From positions 434,001-498,000 of the forward strand of contig NZ_NKYE01000002.1 of NCBI RefSeq assembly GCF_002262875.1: a DNA stretch of 64,000 bases. Direction: 5' to 3'. Both the position numbers and the translations under genes were made by a program. Positions within the stretch are counted from its first letter, which is position 1. Each line of letters opens with the position of its first letter. Source of the DNA: Amycolatopsis antarctica (GTDB taxonomy: Bacteria > Actinomycetota > Actinomycetes > Mycobacteriales > Pseudonocardiaceae). Of this stretch, positions 8,311 to 18,400 are shown in pieces. The notes beneath the pieces are model-generated. The model saw only the letters and a program-made list of their open reading frames with translations, did not search any database and was not told the DNA's origin.

Positions 8311-8738
8311 GCCTCGGACACCCCGGCCTGGCGGCGGATGTCGGCCACCCGCGGATCGATCCTGCGGTCGGCGAAGCGCACGTAGACGATCATGATCGCG
8401 ATCGTCGAGACGAACTGCAACACGCCCAGCACGATCCCGATGTTGACCTCGCCGTACACCGCGATGCTCATGAAGTCGTGCGCGTAGGCGGCCAGCAGCA
8501 CGTATGTCATGTACCAGACGAAGAAGGCGAGGCTCATCGGGAAGACGAAGCGGCGGAACCGGGAGCGCAGCGCCCGGAACTCGGGACTGGCCTGGATCGC
8601 CGGATAGTCGGGCCCGGTGGGTGTGGGTGCGGGCTCCGGTGGCCCGGGCGGTGCGCTCCCGCCGAACATGACCACGGGTATCTGTCCCGTGTCCTCTGCC
8701 GAGCCGCGGGTCACGGGGGAGTGCGTGACGTTCTGCAT
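8307..8738 (-). CDS. DUF485 membrane protein, partner of the symporter
   Basis: The 143-residue product has a Pro-rich cytoplasmic N-terminus, then RFVFPMSLAFFVWYMTYVLLAAY and a second helix (GIVLGVLQFVSTIAIMIVYVRFA). These are the DUF485 landmarks. DUF485 genes stand directly before ActP-type symporters in many bacteria. The 4-base ATGA overlap with the symporter shows the same coupling. This is the first gene of the minus-strand operon, so its promoter should lie in the region 8739-9000. Confidence 0.9.
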   Translation of the reverse strand: MQNVTHSPVTRGSAEDTGQIPVVMFGGSAPPGPPEPAPTPTGPDYPAIQASPEFRALRSRFRRFVFPMSLAFFVWYMTYVLLAAYAHDFMSIAVYGEVNIGIVLGVLQFVSTIAIMIVYVRFADRRIDPRVADIRRQAGVSEA

Positions 8739-9796
8739 GAGTACCTCCGGGCGCGCGCTGATCGATCACGCCGTCTGAACGAACCGAAAATCCGCGTCCT
8801 TGCCGATCGAATCCCGGGACGAATTCCCGAACGTGCCTGGTTGGCCACGTTCTCTCGCCGGTCGATTCGGTGGATCGTGTTCTGCGCGGATCTGTGAGGG
8901 GCACAGCGTAACGATCTGTCCAGCCGGGGATTAACGGGGTTGTCCGGGATCGCGGTGACGATCTTCGGTTCACCGATGATCCTTTTCTTCGGCCGCGGTG
9001 CCCACTCCGTCATTTGTCACCCGAATCAGTGGGCGAATTGGTGACCCATTGTGTCGTTTCCCGTTTATGCGGCGGCAGCGGGTGGATCGCCTGCCGGTCA
9101 CCCGGCCCTGATGATCACGTTCCGTGTCATCGGGTGATGGCGCGATCGTTGGCGGCATGTCAGAAACCGGCTGGGTGGAAATCCGCTGGACAGGGCGCTG
9201 AGGCTGACATGCTCGCGCCGCGCGGTCGTTCATCGAAAAAGCCACGACATCGTGGGCACTTTCCGGCGAACCGGCCGGAGATATACACGGGGAGTAGTGC
9301 AGATCCCGGCGCATTTTCAGCTTGATAACCCGAACGGGTGACGATGCTCGGCTTTTGTTCGCAACCATACCGATCGCATTCACGAAGCGCACACGGTGTC
9401 CCTCTAACGATGACCGTCCCAGTGTCAGAAAACCGATTGTTCCTGCCATTTCTGCTGGTCAGCACCCGTGTGCGGAGAATGAATGGGGAATTCGGTCCCG
9501 GGTGTACGATCTGTTGATCACGCTGACCGCTGTGATCGGCGGGTGGTGGCATCCCGACATTCTCGAAGCTTGTTGATGGGATGCCCGGCGCCCGCGACAG
9601 TTCGGTCGAGGTCGGCGTCGGTGGGCGAAACGAGTTCACGAGGCGCTGAGCGCGGATGACTGAGCGCGGACAACGAGGATGGATCGGATGCGGCTGAACA
9701 ACACCATGTCCCAGCGGTGCGCCGGAGCGCGTCCGGTCGTCCTCGCACGATGATTCGTACTTCCCGACCCCACATGCTGAACAGGGAGTCCCCTTC
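8739..9796. other. 1.06-kb intergenic region without a convincing gene
   Basis: Lies between the divergently transcribed DUF485 operon and cvnA. It is visibly richer in A and T than its surroundings and has frequent stops in all frames. Open frames in it lack ribosome-binding sites and the usual G/C third positions. Small dyads are present, for example CCACGA-CA-TCGTGG at 9242-9255, and TGAGCGCGGA occurs twice near 9646 and 9661. It presumably holds both promoters. A small RNA or peptide cannot be excluded. Confidence 0.6.
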
Positions 9797-12700
9797 GTGA
9801 CCGATGCAGGAGAGGGCCAGGTGCCCGTGGGCACCCTCCTCGGCCAGCAACCGCCACGTCCGTCCCGGTGGCACGCGGTGTTGCAATGGCGAGACTGGAA
9901 GCTTCCCGTCAAGCTGGCGGCGATCACCCTGGTGCCGATCGTCATCGCGCTCATCCTGGGCGTCGTCACGATCGCCAACCAGGTCGAGCGCGCCGACAGC
10001 TACCAGCGCATCGACCGGCTGGTCACCCTCAACGAGAAGGTGCGGGCGACACTCGACGGGTTGCAGCGCGAGCGCACCGAGACGGCGGCCGTGCTCACGG
10101 CGGGCTCGGTGGGCGGATCGCCCGCCCTCGACGCCGTCCGCGGTGAGGTCGACTCCTCGATCGCGCCGCTGCGCGATGCCGCCGAGAAGGGCGGCGAGTA
10201 CGACCCGAGGGTGATCGGGCCGAGCACCGAACTGTCCGACCAGCTCGACCGGCTGCGCGGCATCCGCGACGCGGCGGTGGCGGGCCAGCTCGATCCGGTC
10301 CAGGCCGTCAACGACTACACGGTCGTCACCACGGCGCTGCTCAAACTCGACACCACGATCGTGGCCGGCATCAGCGATGCCGCCATCGGCGGTGCGCCGA
10401 GCGCGATGCACGACCTCGATGTCGCCAAGGAGGATCTCTCGGTCGAGCGGGCGCTGGTGGCCTACGGGATCGCGCGGGGCAACCTCGCCCCCAGCGAGAT
10501 CTCGCAGCTGCGCACCGCGGAGGTCCGGCTGAACGATCGCCTGACCGACTTCCGCGCCTCCGCGAGCCAGATCCAGCGGCAGGACTTCGACAGCACGGCC
10601 GCGGGCCCGAGCTTCCAGACCCGCGAGCGGCTGATCCAGACGGTCCTCGGCGAGGAAGAGCTGCCGAGCGAGGAGGCCCTGCGGACGACCTCGGCCGAGC
10701 AGTGGCAGGAGAGTTCGTCCGCGGTGATCCAGCGGGTCGCCGATGTCAGCGGCAGGCTCGGCAGCGCCGTGGGCTCGGTCTCCGGGGACCTGGTGTCCGA
10801 GGCGAGCAGCGCGGCGGGACTGCTGGCCGTGCTGCTGTTCAGCGCGCTGCTGCTCGCGGCGGCCGTGGTCTTCCTGATCAACCGTCAGCTCCTGCGATCA
10901 CTGAGCCTGTTGCGCACCGGCGCGCTCGACATCGCCGACCGGCAGCTTCCCGCGGCGGTGCAGAACATCCAGGACGGGCAGGTGCAGAGCACCGAGATCA
11001 CCCCCGTGGCGGTCGGTTCCCGCGACGAGGTCGGTGAGGTCGCCCGGGCCTTCGACGAGGTGCACAGCCAGGCGCTGCGGCTCGCTGTCGACCAGGCCGC
11101 CATGCGTACCGGCTACAGCACCGTGTTCGTCAACCTGTCGCGTCGCAGCCAGAGCCTCGTCCAGCGCCAGCTCCAGTTGATCGAGCGTCTCGAGCGTGAC
11201 GAGGAGGACGCCGACCAGCTCGCCACCCTGTTCCAGCTCGACCACCTCGCGACCCGGATGCGCCGCAACAACGAGAACCTCATGGTGCTCTCCGGTTCCG
11301 AACCGGGTCGCCGGTCGGGCTCGCCGATCAGCACCACCGACGTGCTCCGCGCCGCCGTCTCGGAGATCGAGCAGTACCAGCGGGTGGTTGTCCAGACGCC
11401 CCCGGCGAGCCGCATTCTCGGATACGCGGCCAGCGACCTGATGCGGCTCATCGCGGAACTGCTCGACAACGCCACCGCGTTCTCCGCACCGGAGACCAAG
11501 GTGACGGTCTCCACCAGGCGCGGCGACGACGGTTCGCTCTCGATCGACATCCTGGACAAGGGCATCGGGATGAACGAGGCGGAGGTCCGCGAGGCGAACA
11601 CGCGCCTGTCCGAGGCCGTGACGGTCGACCTGGCCACCTCCCGCCGGATGGGCCTGTTCGTGGTCGGCAGGCTCGCCAGCAGGCACGGTGTCCAGGTCAG
11701 GCTGCACGGTGGCAAGGACATCACCGGTGTCCGCGCCACGGTCACCGTCTCCGCCGAGCTGGTGCTCGGTCCACCCGGCCCCGGGGCCCCGCCGGAACGC
11801 CCCGCGCCGCCGTTGTCCGGCGTCGACCGTTCGTCCGGGTCGCTGCCCCGCAGGCAGCCCCCGTCCAACGGGACGGGCAGGTCCGGGATGCTCGCGCACT
11901 TCTCGCCGCAGGCGGAGGTGGCGGCCCAGCCCGGTGCCCCGGCGATCGAACGCACCAACGGCACCGGCCTGCCCGCGCCGCGCGCCAACGGCGTCACGCC
12001 CCGGCCCGGCACGGCCGGACGGCCGCCGGAGGTCGAGATCACCGGTACCTCCTTGTTCAGCCCGGTGGCCGAACCCGGCACCGAGGAACCGCCCGCCAGC
12101 CCGGAGTCCGAGGAGCCGGCCGTCGAGTCGGCCACCCCGAAACCGGCGGACGACACCGAGTCCGCGGGCGAGGAACAGGAATCGGCTCGGTCGGTGAACG
12201 GAGACTCCGGCACCGCGCGCGGCCGGACACCGTCCTGGGACGCGTTGCCCGGCGGCAAGACCTTGTTCGCCGCCAACAGTTCGGCCCTGACCGAGTGGTG
12301 GAAGGCGGAGACGACGGCAGCCGATGCCGAGCGCGCGGCGCGGGCCGCCGAACGGCCTCCGCTCTCGGAGACGACGCCGATCTTCGATGCGATGCTGTCG
12401 GTGTGGTTCCGCGCCGAGCCCGCGACGCCCGCGGCGAGCCCGACCCGGACGCCCGACGCGGCACCCGCCGAACAGGACGGCAACTGGGACTTCGCCGTTG
12501 ACGAACGCTGGCGCACCGTGCAGGCCGTCTCGAAGACGGAACCGGAGAGCTACACCGACTCCGGCCTGCCGCGCAGGCGTCGCGGTGAACAGCTCCTGCC
12601 CGGCAGCGCAGCGGGCACGCCCACCCGGGCCACCGAACCGGACACCGCGTCCGGCCCGGACGTACCGGTGCGCGATCCGGCACAGATCCGCGGTCGCCTC

Positions 12701-13483
12701 AGCAGCTTCCAGCAAGGAGTCAGCCGAGGGCGCAGGCGCGCGCGGGCCGCCGAGGGGGAGCAGACGCCGGCCGTGGCCGGCACCGCGTCCCCCGCGGTCA
12801 CCCCGCCGGCCGGGAAACCGGACGTGCAGGAGTCCGCCACCACCCCGGAGACGCACGCTCCGGAGACGCACGGCCCGGCCGCGCAAGCCCAGGGCTCGCA
12901 CCTCGCGGCCCCGCACGTACCGGCACCGGAGCCCCGGGTCAGCGCCCCCGCCGAGACCCCGCCGGAGATCTCACCGGAGACGACGGCACCCCAGCCCGCC
13001 GTTTCCGCCGGTGCACAGGCCGCGGATCCGGGGCCGCAGGTGACCGCGGAGGCGCGGACGACGGCCGGGGACTTCGCCCAGCAGGCGCAGTGGCCGGGCG
13101 GCCAGACCACCGATCCGGAACTCGAGGCGGGTTCCGCGCAGTCCCAGGTGGTGGCCACGACACCGGCGCAGGCGGGGGAGAGTCCCGCGTCCGCGGCGGA
13201 CGGCTGGAACTTCGCGGCCGACGATCGCTGGCGGACGGTGCAGAGCGTCTCGCAGTCGGCTCCGGTGAGCTTCACGCAGTCCGGCCTGCCGCGGCGGCGC
13301 CGGGGCGAGCAGTTGATGCCCGGCAGCGCGGCGTCGTCCGCCCCGGCCTCGGGGCCCCGTACCGCCCGCGACGCTCACGATGTGCGCGGACGGCTCAGTA
13401 GCTTCCAGCAAGGTATTCGCCGAGGTCGGCACCACAGTGCTCAGTCGGCCGACGGCAACCAAGAGAAAGTGGAGGGTGAATGA
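9797..13483 (+). CDS. cvnA: conservon sensor: nitrate/nitrite-sensing-type histidine-kinase-like ATPase
   Basis: GTG 9797 with AGGGAG upstream. Order of parts: cytoplasmic tail, membrane helix 38-60, a large extracytoplasmic helical domain of the NIT (nitrate/nitrite sensing) type, a second helix about 339-362, a HAMP-like segment, then a HATPase domain with the N box LIAELLDNA (about 551-559) and the G1 box DKGIGM. No clear His phospho-acceptor box of the classical kind is seen. After about residue 670 the chain is Pro/Ala/Glu-rich and probably disordered. It carries two copies of a module: WxFAxDxRWRTVQ plus SGLPRRRRGEQ (897-940 and 1137-1180), then RGRLSSFQQG (964-983 and 1196-1211). It overlaps cvnB by ATGA. 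Confidence 0.92.
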   Translation: MTDAGEGQVPVGTLLGQQPPRPSRWHAVLQWRDWKLPVKLAAITLVPIVIALILGVVTIANQVERADSYQRIDRLVTLNEKVRATLDGLQRERTETAAVLTAGSVGGSPALDAVRGEVDSSIAPLRDAAEKGGEYDPRVIGPSTELSDQLDRLRGIRDAAVAGQLDPVQAVNDYTVVTTALLKLDTTIVAGISDAAIGGAPSAMHDLDVAKEDLSVERALVAYGIARGNLAPSEISQLRTAEVRLNDRLTDFRASASQIQRQDFDSTAAGPSFQTRERLIQTVLGEEELPSEEALRTTSAEQWQESSSAVIQRVADVSGRLGSAVGSVSGDLVSEASSAAGLLAVLLFSALLLAAAVVFLINRQLLRSLSLLRTGALDIADRQLPAAVQNIQDGQVQSTEITPVAVGSRDEVGEVARAFDEVHSQALRLAVDQAAMRTGYSTVFVNLSRRSQSLVQRQLQLIERLERDEEDADQLATLFQLDHLATRMRRNNENLMVLSGSEPGRRSGSPISTTDVLRAAVSEIEQYQRVVVQTPPASRILGYAASDLMRLIAELLDNATAFSAPETKVTVSTRRGDDGSLSIDILDKGIGMNEAEVREANTRLSEAVTVDLATSRRMGLFVVGRLASRHGVQVRLHGGKDITGVRATVTVSAELVLGPPGPGAPPERPAPPLSGVDRSSGSLPRRQPPSNGTGRSGMLAHFSPQAEVAAQPGAPAIERTNGTGLPAPRANGVTPRPGTAGRPPEVEITGTSLFSPVAEPGTEEPPASPESEEPAVESATPKPADDTESAGEEQESARSVNGDSGTARGRTPSWDALPGGKTLFAANSSALTEWWKAETTAADAERAARAAERPPLSETTPIFDAMLSVWFRAEPATPAASPTRTPDAAPAEQDGNWDFAVDERWRTVQAVSKTEPESYTDSGLPRRRRGEQLLPGSAAGTPTRATEPDTASGPDVPVRDPAQIRGRLSSFQQGVSRGRRRARAAEGEQTPAVAGTASPAVTPPAGKPDVQESATTPETHAPETHGPAAQAQGSHLAAPHVPAPEPRVSAPAETPPEISPETTAPQPAVSAGAQAADPGPQVTAEARTTAGDFAQQAQWPGGQTTDPELEAGSAQSQVVATTPAQAGESPASAADGWNFAADDRWRTVQSVSQSAPVSFTQSGLPRRRRGEQLMPGSAASSAPASGPRTARDAHDVRGRLSSFQQGIRRGRHHSAQSADGNQEKVEGE

Positions 13484-13932
13484 CCTCGCCGGATCGGGCC
13501 CAGCCCCAGCAGAACCAGTTCGGATGGCTCGTCAACGAATTCGCCGAACGGGTCCCCGGTGTCGCGCACGCCGTGGTGGTCTCGGCGGACGGACTGCTGC
13601 TCACCGCCTCGCACCGGCTGCCGCTGGACCGGGCCGACCAGCTCGCCGCGGTGGCGTCGGGACTGGTCAGCCTCACCCAGGGCGCCGCGCGCTGCTTCGA
13701 GGCGGGCGCCGTCAACGAGACCGTCGTCGAGATGGAACTCGGCGTCATGGTGCTCATGTCGATCAGCGACGGTTCCTGCCTCGCCGTGCTCGCCGCGCCG
13801 AACTGCGACATCGGCCAGGTGGCGTACGAGATGACGCTGCTCGTCGACCGGGTGGGCCAGATTCTCACCCCGGAACTGCGGGCCCAGTTGCAAGGCACGA
13901 GCGGCCCGCTGATCGGCCAGCCGGTCGGATGA
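13480..13932 (+). CDS. cvnB: roadblock/LC7 domain protein of the conservon
   Basis: Single roadblock/LC7 domain, 150 residues, starting FGWLVNEFAERVPGVAHAVV and including SADGLLLTASHRLP. In Streptomyces conservons CvnB binds at the membrane with CvnA and the GTPase CvnD, in a complex likened to eukaryotic G-protein signalling. ATGA overlap with cvnA shows translational coupling. CvnC starts four bases after its stop. Confidence 0.93.
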   Translation: MTSPDRAQPQQNQFGWLVNEFAERVPGVAHAVVVSADGLLLTASHRLPLDRADQLAAVASGLVSLTQGAARCFEAGAVNETVVEMELGVMVLMSISDGSCLAVLAAPNCDIGQVAYEMTLLVDRVGQILTPELRAQLQGTSGPLIGQPVG

Positions 13933-13936
13933 CCCG

Positions 13937-14734
13937 ATGACGACCGGACCGGGCTTCCAGGGTGATGAACCCGACGCGGGGAGGCAATCCCGCGACGGGT
14001 CGCCGCCCCGCGCCGGCAGGCAGGACGACGGCACCTTCGCCGACGTGCTGAACGGATTCTCGTTCGGCACCGTGCGCGGGCGGCGTAAGCGCAAGCAGCG
14101 CGAGGACGCCGACGAGACCGGCGCCGAGCCCGCGCGGCAGCAGTACGCCCCGCAACCCCCATACCCCACCGCCGAGCACGATGCCCCGTCGCCCGCGGGC
14201 TCGCAGCAGGCCGAACGGCCGTACGTCGAGCCCCACGCGACACAGTGGCCCACCGCGCCGCCACCGGAACGGGAACCCGCCCCGCGCGATCCCGGTCCGG
14301 CCATGGCGCCGCGGTGGGGTACGGGTGTCTTCGAGGGCGCCGTGCGCCGGAACAGCAGGCCGGGGGAGCCGGAGCCGCTCTCGGCGGCCGAGGAGACGGG
14401 GTTCGTCCGTCCCTACGCGCTGACCGGCGGACGGACACGCTCCAGTCATGCGCTGGAGCTGGAGACACTGATCTCCACCAACCATGTCGACGGTACGTTA
14501 AGCGTCCCCGATCACATGGAGCACCGATCAATCGTGGAAGAATGCCAGACCCCACGATCGGTCGCCGAGATCGCCGCGTTGCTCCGGGTCCCCCTCGGGG
14601 TGGCCCGGGTGCTCATCAGCGACGTGGCTGACGCGGGCCTGGTCACCGTGCACAAGACTATCTCCGGCAGTGACGGCGCCGAGGCGCACTTTACGTTGAT
14701 GGAAAGGGTTTTGAGTGGACTCCGTCGGCTATAA
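13937..14734 (+). CDS. cvnC: DUF742 protein of the conservon
   Basis: The DUF742 domain occupies about the last 120 residues and begins with the signature FVRPYALTGGRT; a winged-helix-like part follows (SVAEIAALLRVPLGVARVLISDVADAGLV). The first 145 residues are a low-complexity extension rich in Pro, Arg and Glu with GFSFGTVRGRRKRKQ, longer than in compact CvnC proteins. The winged-helix part suggests a regulatory role, but DNA binding is not established from this sequence. The stop lies inside the first codons of cvnD. Confidence 0.9.
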   Translation: MTTGPGFQGDEPDAGRQSRDGSPPRAGRQDDGTFADVLNGFSFGTVRGRRKRKQREDADETGAEPARQQYAPQPPYPTAEHDAPSPAGSQQAERPYVEPHATQWPTAPPPEREPAPRDPGPAMAPRWGTGVFEGAVRRNSRPGEPEPLSAAEETGFVRPYALTGGRTRSSHALELETLISTNHVDGTLSVPDHMEHRSIVEECQTPRSVAEIAALLRVPLGVARVLISDVADAGLVTVHKTISGSDGAEAHFTLMERVLSGLRRL

Positions 14735-15335
14735 AGCACCGCGGTCAAACGCTCCCAGGACGATGACCTCGGCCAAGATCGTGGTGGCCGGAGGCTTCGG
14801 CGCGGGCAAGACGACCTTCGTCGGCTCGGTCTCGGAGATCATGCCGCTGACCACCGAGGCGATGATGACGGACGCGAGTACCGGCATCGACAACCTCGAC
14901 TCCACCCCGAACAAGTCGACCACCACGGTGGCGATGGACTTCGGCCGGGTGTCGCTTGACGACGACCTGATCCTGTACCTGTTCGGCACGCCGGGGCAGC
15001 AGCGCTTCTGGTTCATGTGGGACGACCTGGTCCGGGGTGCCATCGGTGCCGTGGTCCTGGCCGACACCCGCAGGCTCGCGGACTCGTTCGCGCCGGTCGA
15101 CTTCTTCGAGGACAGGGGGCTGCCCTACATCGTCGGGCTGAACTGCTTCGACGGACTGCGGCAGCACTCGGTCGACGACGTCCGAGAGGCGCTGTCGATC
15201 GATCCGAGCGTGCCGATCATCCCGTGCGACGCCCGCAACCGGGAGTCGACGAAGCAGACGCTGATCACCATGGTCGAGTACGCGATGCGCCAGTGGCTGG
15301 CCGTGCGTTCGGCGGCTGCCGCCCAGGCACACTGA
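14715..15335 (+). CDS. cvnD: conservon GTPase
   Basis: Small GTP-binding protein of 206 residues. The P-loop GGFGAGKTT is at residues 26-34. The switch II region has FGTPGQQRF, as in the Arf/MglA-like group, and NCFDG stands where NKxD is expected. Start GTG 14715 overlaps the last 20 bases of cvnC. It completes a four-gene conservon in canonical order. Confidence 0.93.
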   Translation: MDSVGYKAPRSNAPRTMTSAKIVVAGGFGAGKTTFVGSVSEIMPLTTEAMMTDASTGIDNLDSTPNKSTTTVAMDFGRVSLDDDLILYLFGTPGQQRFWFMWDDLVRGAIGAVVLADTRRLADSFAPVDFFEDRGLPYIVGLNCFDGLRQHSVDDVREALSIDPSVPIIPCDARNRESTKQTLITMVEYAMRQWLAVRSAAAAQAH

Positions 15336-15427
15336 TTCGCCTGCCCAGGGCGTCTTTCCGGCACTGAGACCGTCATCACAGGCAAGTACGACTGTGAAAT
15401 AGTAGGAAGTCCAAGTATTTTGGTGGC

Positions 15428-18400
15428 ATGACTTCCGAACTGCACAGGCCCGTGAACCCGGTCAGGTTCGTCACCGCCTCGAGCCTGTTCGACGGGCACG
15501 ACGCCTCGATCAACATCATGCGCCGGATCCTGCAGTCCCAGGGGGCCGAGGTCGTGCACCTCGGCCACAACCGGTCGGTGGACGAGGTGGCCACGGCCGC
15601 GATCTCGGAGGACGTCCAGGGCGTCGCGATCAGCGCCTACCAGGGCGGGCACGTCGAGTACTTCAGCTACCTCGTGGAGCTGCTCGCCGAGCGCGGTGCC
15701 GGGCACATCAAGGTCTTCGGCGGCGGTGGCGGGGTCATCGTGCAGGACGAGATCGATCTGCTGCACTCCAGGGGGGTGGCGCGGATCTTCTCTCCCGAGG
15801 ACGGCTACGAGATGGGCCTCCCGGGCATGATCAACTCGATGATCAAGGCCTGCGACGTCGACCTGGCGGCGGACGTGCCGGGCACGGTCGACCAGCTCAT
15901 CTCCGGCGACGTGCCCACACTGTCGCGGGTGATCACCGCGCTGCAGCGGGACGCCCTGCCGCGTGAGTGGCACCAGGCGATCGCCGACGCCGCCAGGGCG
16001 CGCACCGTGCCGGTGCTGGGCATCACCGGCACCGGTGGTTCCGGGAAGTCCTCGCTGACCGACGAGCTGGTCCGCCGGTTCCGCCTCGACCAGGAGGACA
16101 AGCTCCGGATCGCCGTGCTCGCCGTCGATCCCTCGCGCCGTCGAGGCGGCGGTGCCCTGCTCGGTGACCGGATCCGGATGAACTGCCTCGACGGTTCCCC
16201 GGTGTTCTTCCGCTCCCTGGCCACGCGGACGACCAGCGGAGAGATTCCGGTCGGACTGGACGAGGCGGTGCTCGCCTGCAAGGCCGCCGGCTACGACCTC
16301 GTCATCGTGGAGACTCCCGGTATCGGACAGGGCGATGCCGGCATCGTCGACCACGTGGACCACGCGCTGTACGTGATGACACCGGAGTTCGGCGCGGCCT
16401 CGCAGCTCGAGAAGATCGACATGCTCGACTTCGCCGACGCGGTGGCGATCAACAAGTTCGAACGCCGCGGCGCCGAGGACGCACGCCGCGACGTCGCCAG
16501 GCAACTCGTGCGCAACCGGGAGGAGTTCCACTCCTCGCCGGAGGACATGCCGGTCTTCGGCACGAGCGCGGCGAAGTTCAACGACGACGGCGTCACCGCG
16601 TTGTACCAGCGGTTACGCGACTCGCTCGCGGAGATGGGTCTGGTCGTCTCGCCGGGAATGCTTCCGCCCGTGCAGGGCAAGGTGTCCACGGACGCCAGTA
16701 CGATCATTCCGGCCACTCGGGCGCGCTACCTCGCCGACATCGCCGAGGCCGTGCGCGGCTACCACGAGTACACCCGGGCGCAGGCCGCGATCGTCCGCCG
16801 CCGGGAGCACTTCGCCGAGGCGAAGCGGGCGCTGGCCGCCGAGGGCGCGGACATCGAGGCCATCGACCGTCTTCTCGCCGCCGTCGAGTCCGATGTGGAC
16901 GCCGACGTCGACCGGCTGCTGACCGGCTGGCCCGAGCTCGCGGCCTCGTACCGCGAAGACGAGCTGGTGGTGAAGATCCGGGACAAGGAGCTGCGCACCC
17001 AGCTCTGGCGGGACACCCTCTCCGGCAGCCGTATCCCACGGGTGGCGCTGCCGCGCTACAGCGATCCGGGCGAACTGGTGTCCTTCCTGCGCAGGGAGAA
17101 CCTTCCCGGGTACTTCCCTTACACCGCAGGCGTTTTCCCGTTCAAGCGGGAGGGTGAGGACCCGGCGCGCATGTTCGCCGGGGAGGGGGACCCCTTCCGC
17201 ACCAACCGGCGGTTCAAGTACCTGTCCGCGGATTCGGAGGCGAAGCGCCTGTCGACCGCGTTCGACTCGGTGACCCTCTACGGCCACGATCCCGACACCC
17301 GCCCCGACATCTACGGCAAGGTGGGTACCTCCGGTGTCTCGATCGCCACACTCGAGGACATGGAGGTGCTCTACGACGGCTTCGATCTGACCTCGCCGTC
17401 CACCTCGGTCTCGATGACGATCAACGGGCCCGCTCCGACGATCCTGGCGTACTTCCTCAACACGGCGATCGACCAGCGCTTCGCGGCGTTCGAATGGGAC
17501 AACGGCCGCAAGCCGGACGAGGCCGAGGCTGCGGAACTGCGCGAATGGGCGCTGCGCAACGTCCGCGGCACCGTGCAGGCGGACATCCTCAAGGAGGACC
17601 AGGGGCAGAACACCTGCATCTTCTCCACCGAGTTCTCGCTGCGGATGATGGCCGACATCCAGGAGTGGTTCATCGCCCACGGGGTCCGCAACTTCTACTC
17701 GGTCTCCATTTCCGGCTACCACATCGCCGAGGCCGGGGCGAACCCGATCTCGCAGCTCGCGTTCACTCTCTCCAACGGGTTCACCTACGTGGAGTCGTAC
17801 CTCGCTCGCGGGATGGACATCAACGATTTCGCGCCGAACCTGTCGTTCTTCTTCTCCAATGGAATGGACGCCGAGTACTCGGTGCTCGGCCGGGTGGCCC
17901 GCCGGATCTGGGCGGTGGCCATGCGAGAGCGTTACGGGGCCAACGACCGGGCGCAGAAGCTCAAGTACCACGTGCAGACCTCGGGGCGTTCCCTGCACGC
18001 GCAGGAGATGAGCTTCAACGACATCCGCACCACCCTGCAGGCGCTCTGCGCGCTCTACGACAACGCGAACTCCTTGCACACCAACGCGTTCGACGAGGCG
18101 ATCACCACACCGAGTGAGAGTTCGGTCCGCCGCGCGATGGCGATCCAGATGATCATCAACAAGGAATGGGGCCTGTCGAAGAACGAGAACCCGCAGCAGG
18201 GATCGTTCGTCATCGACGAGCTGACCGATCTGGTGGAGGAGGCGGTGCTCACCGAGTTCGACCGCATCTCCGAACGGGGCGGTGTACTGGGTGCGATGGA
18301 AACCGGGTACCAGCGCGGCAAGATCCAGGACGAGTCGATCCTCTACGAGCGGCTCAAGCACGACGGGTCGCTGCCGATCGTCGGCGTCAACACCTTCCGC

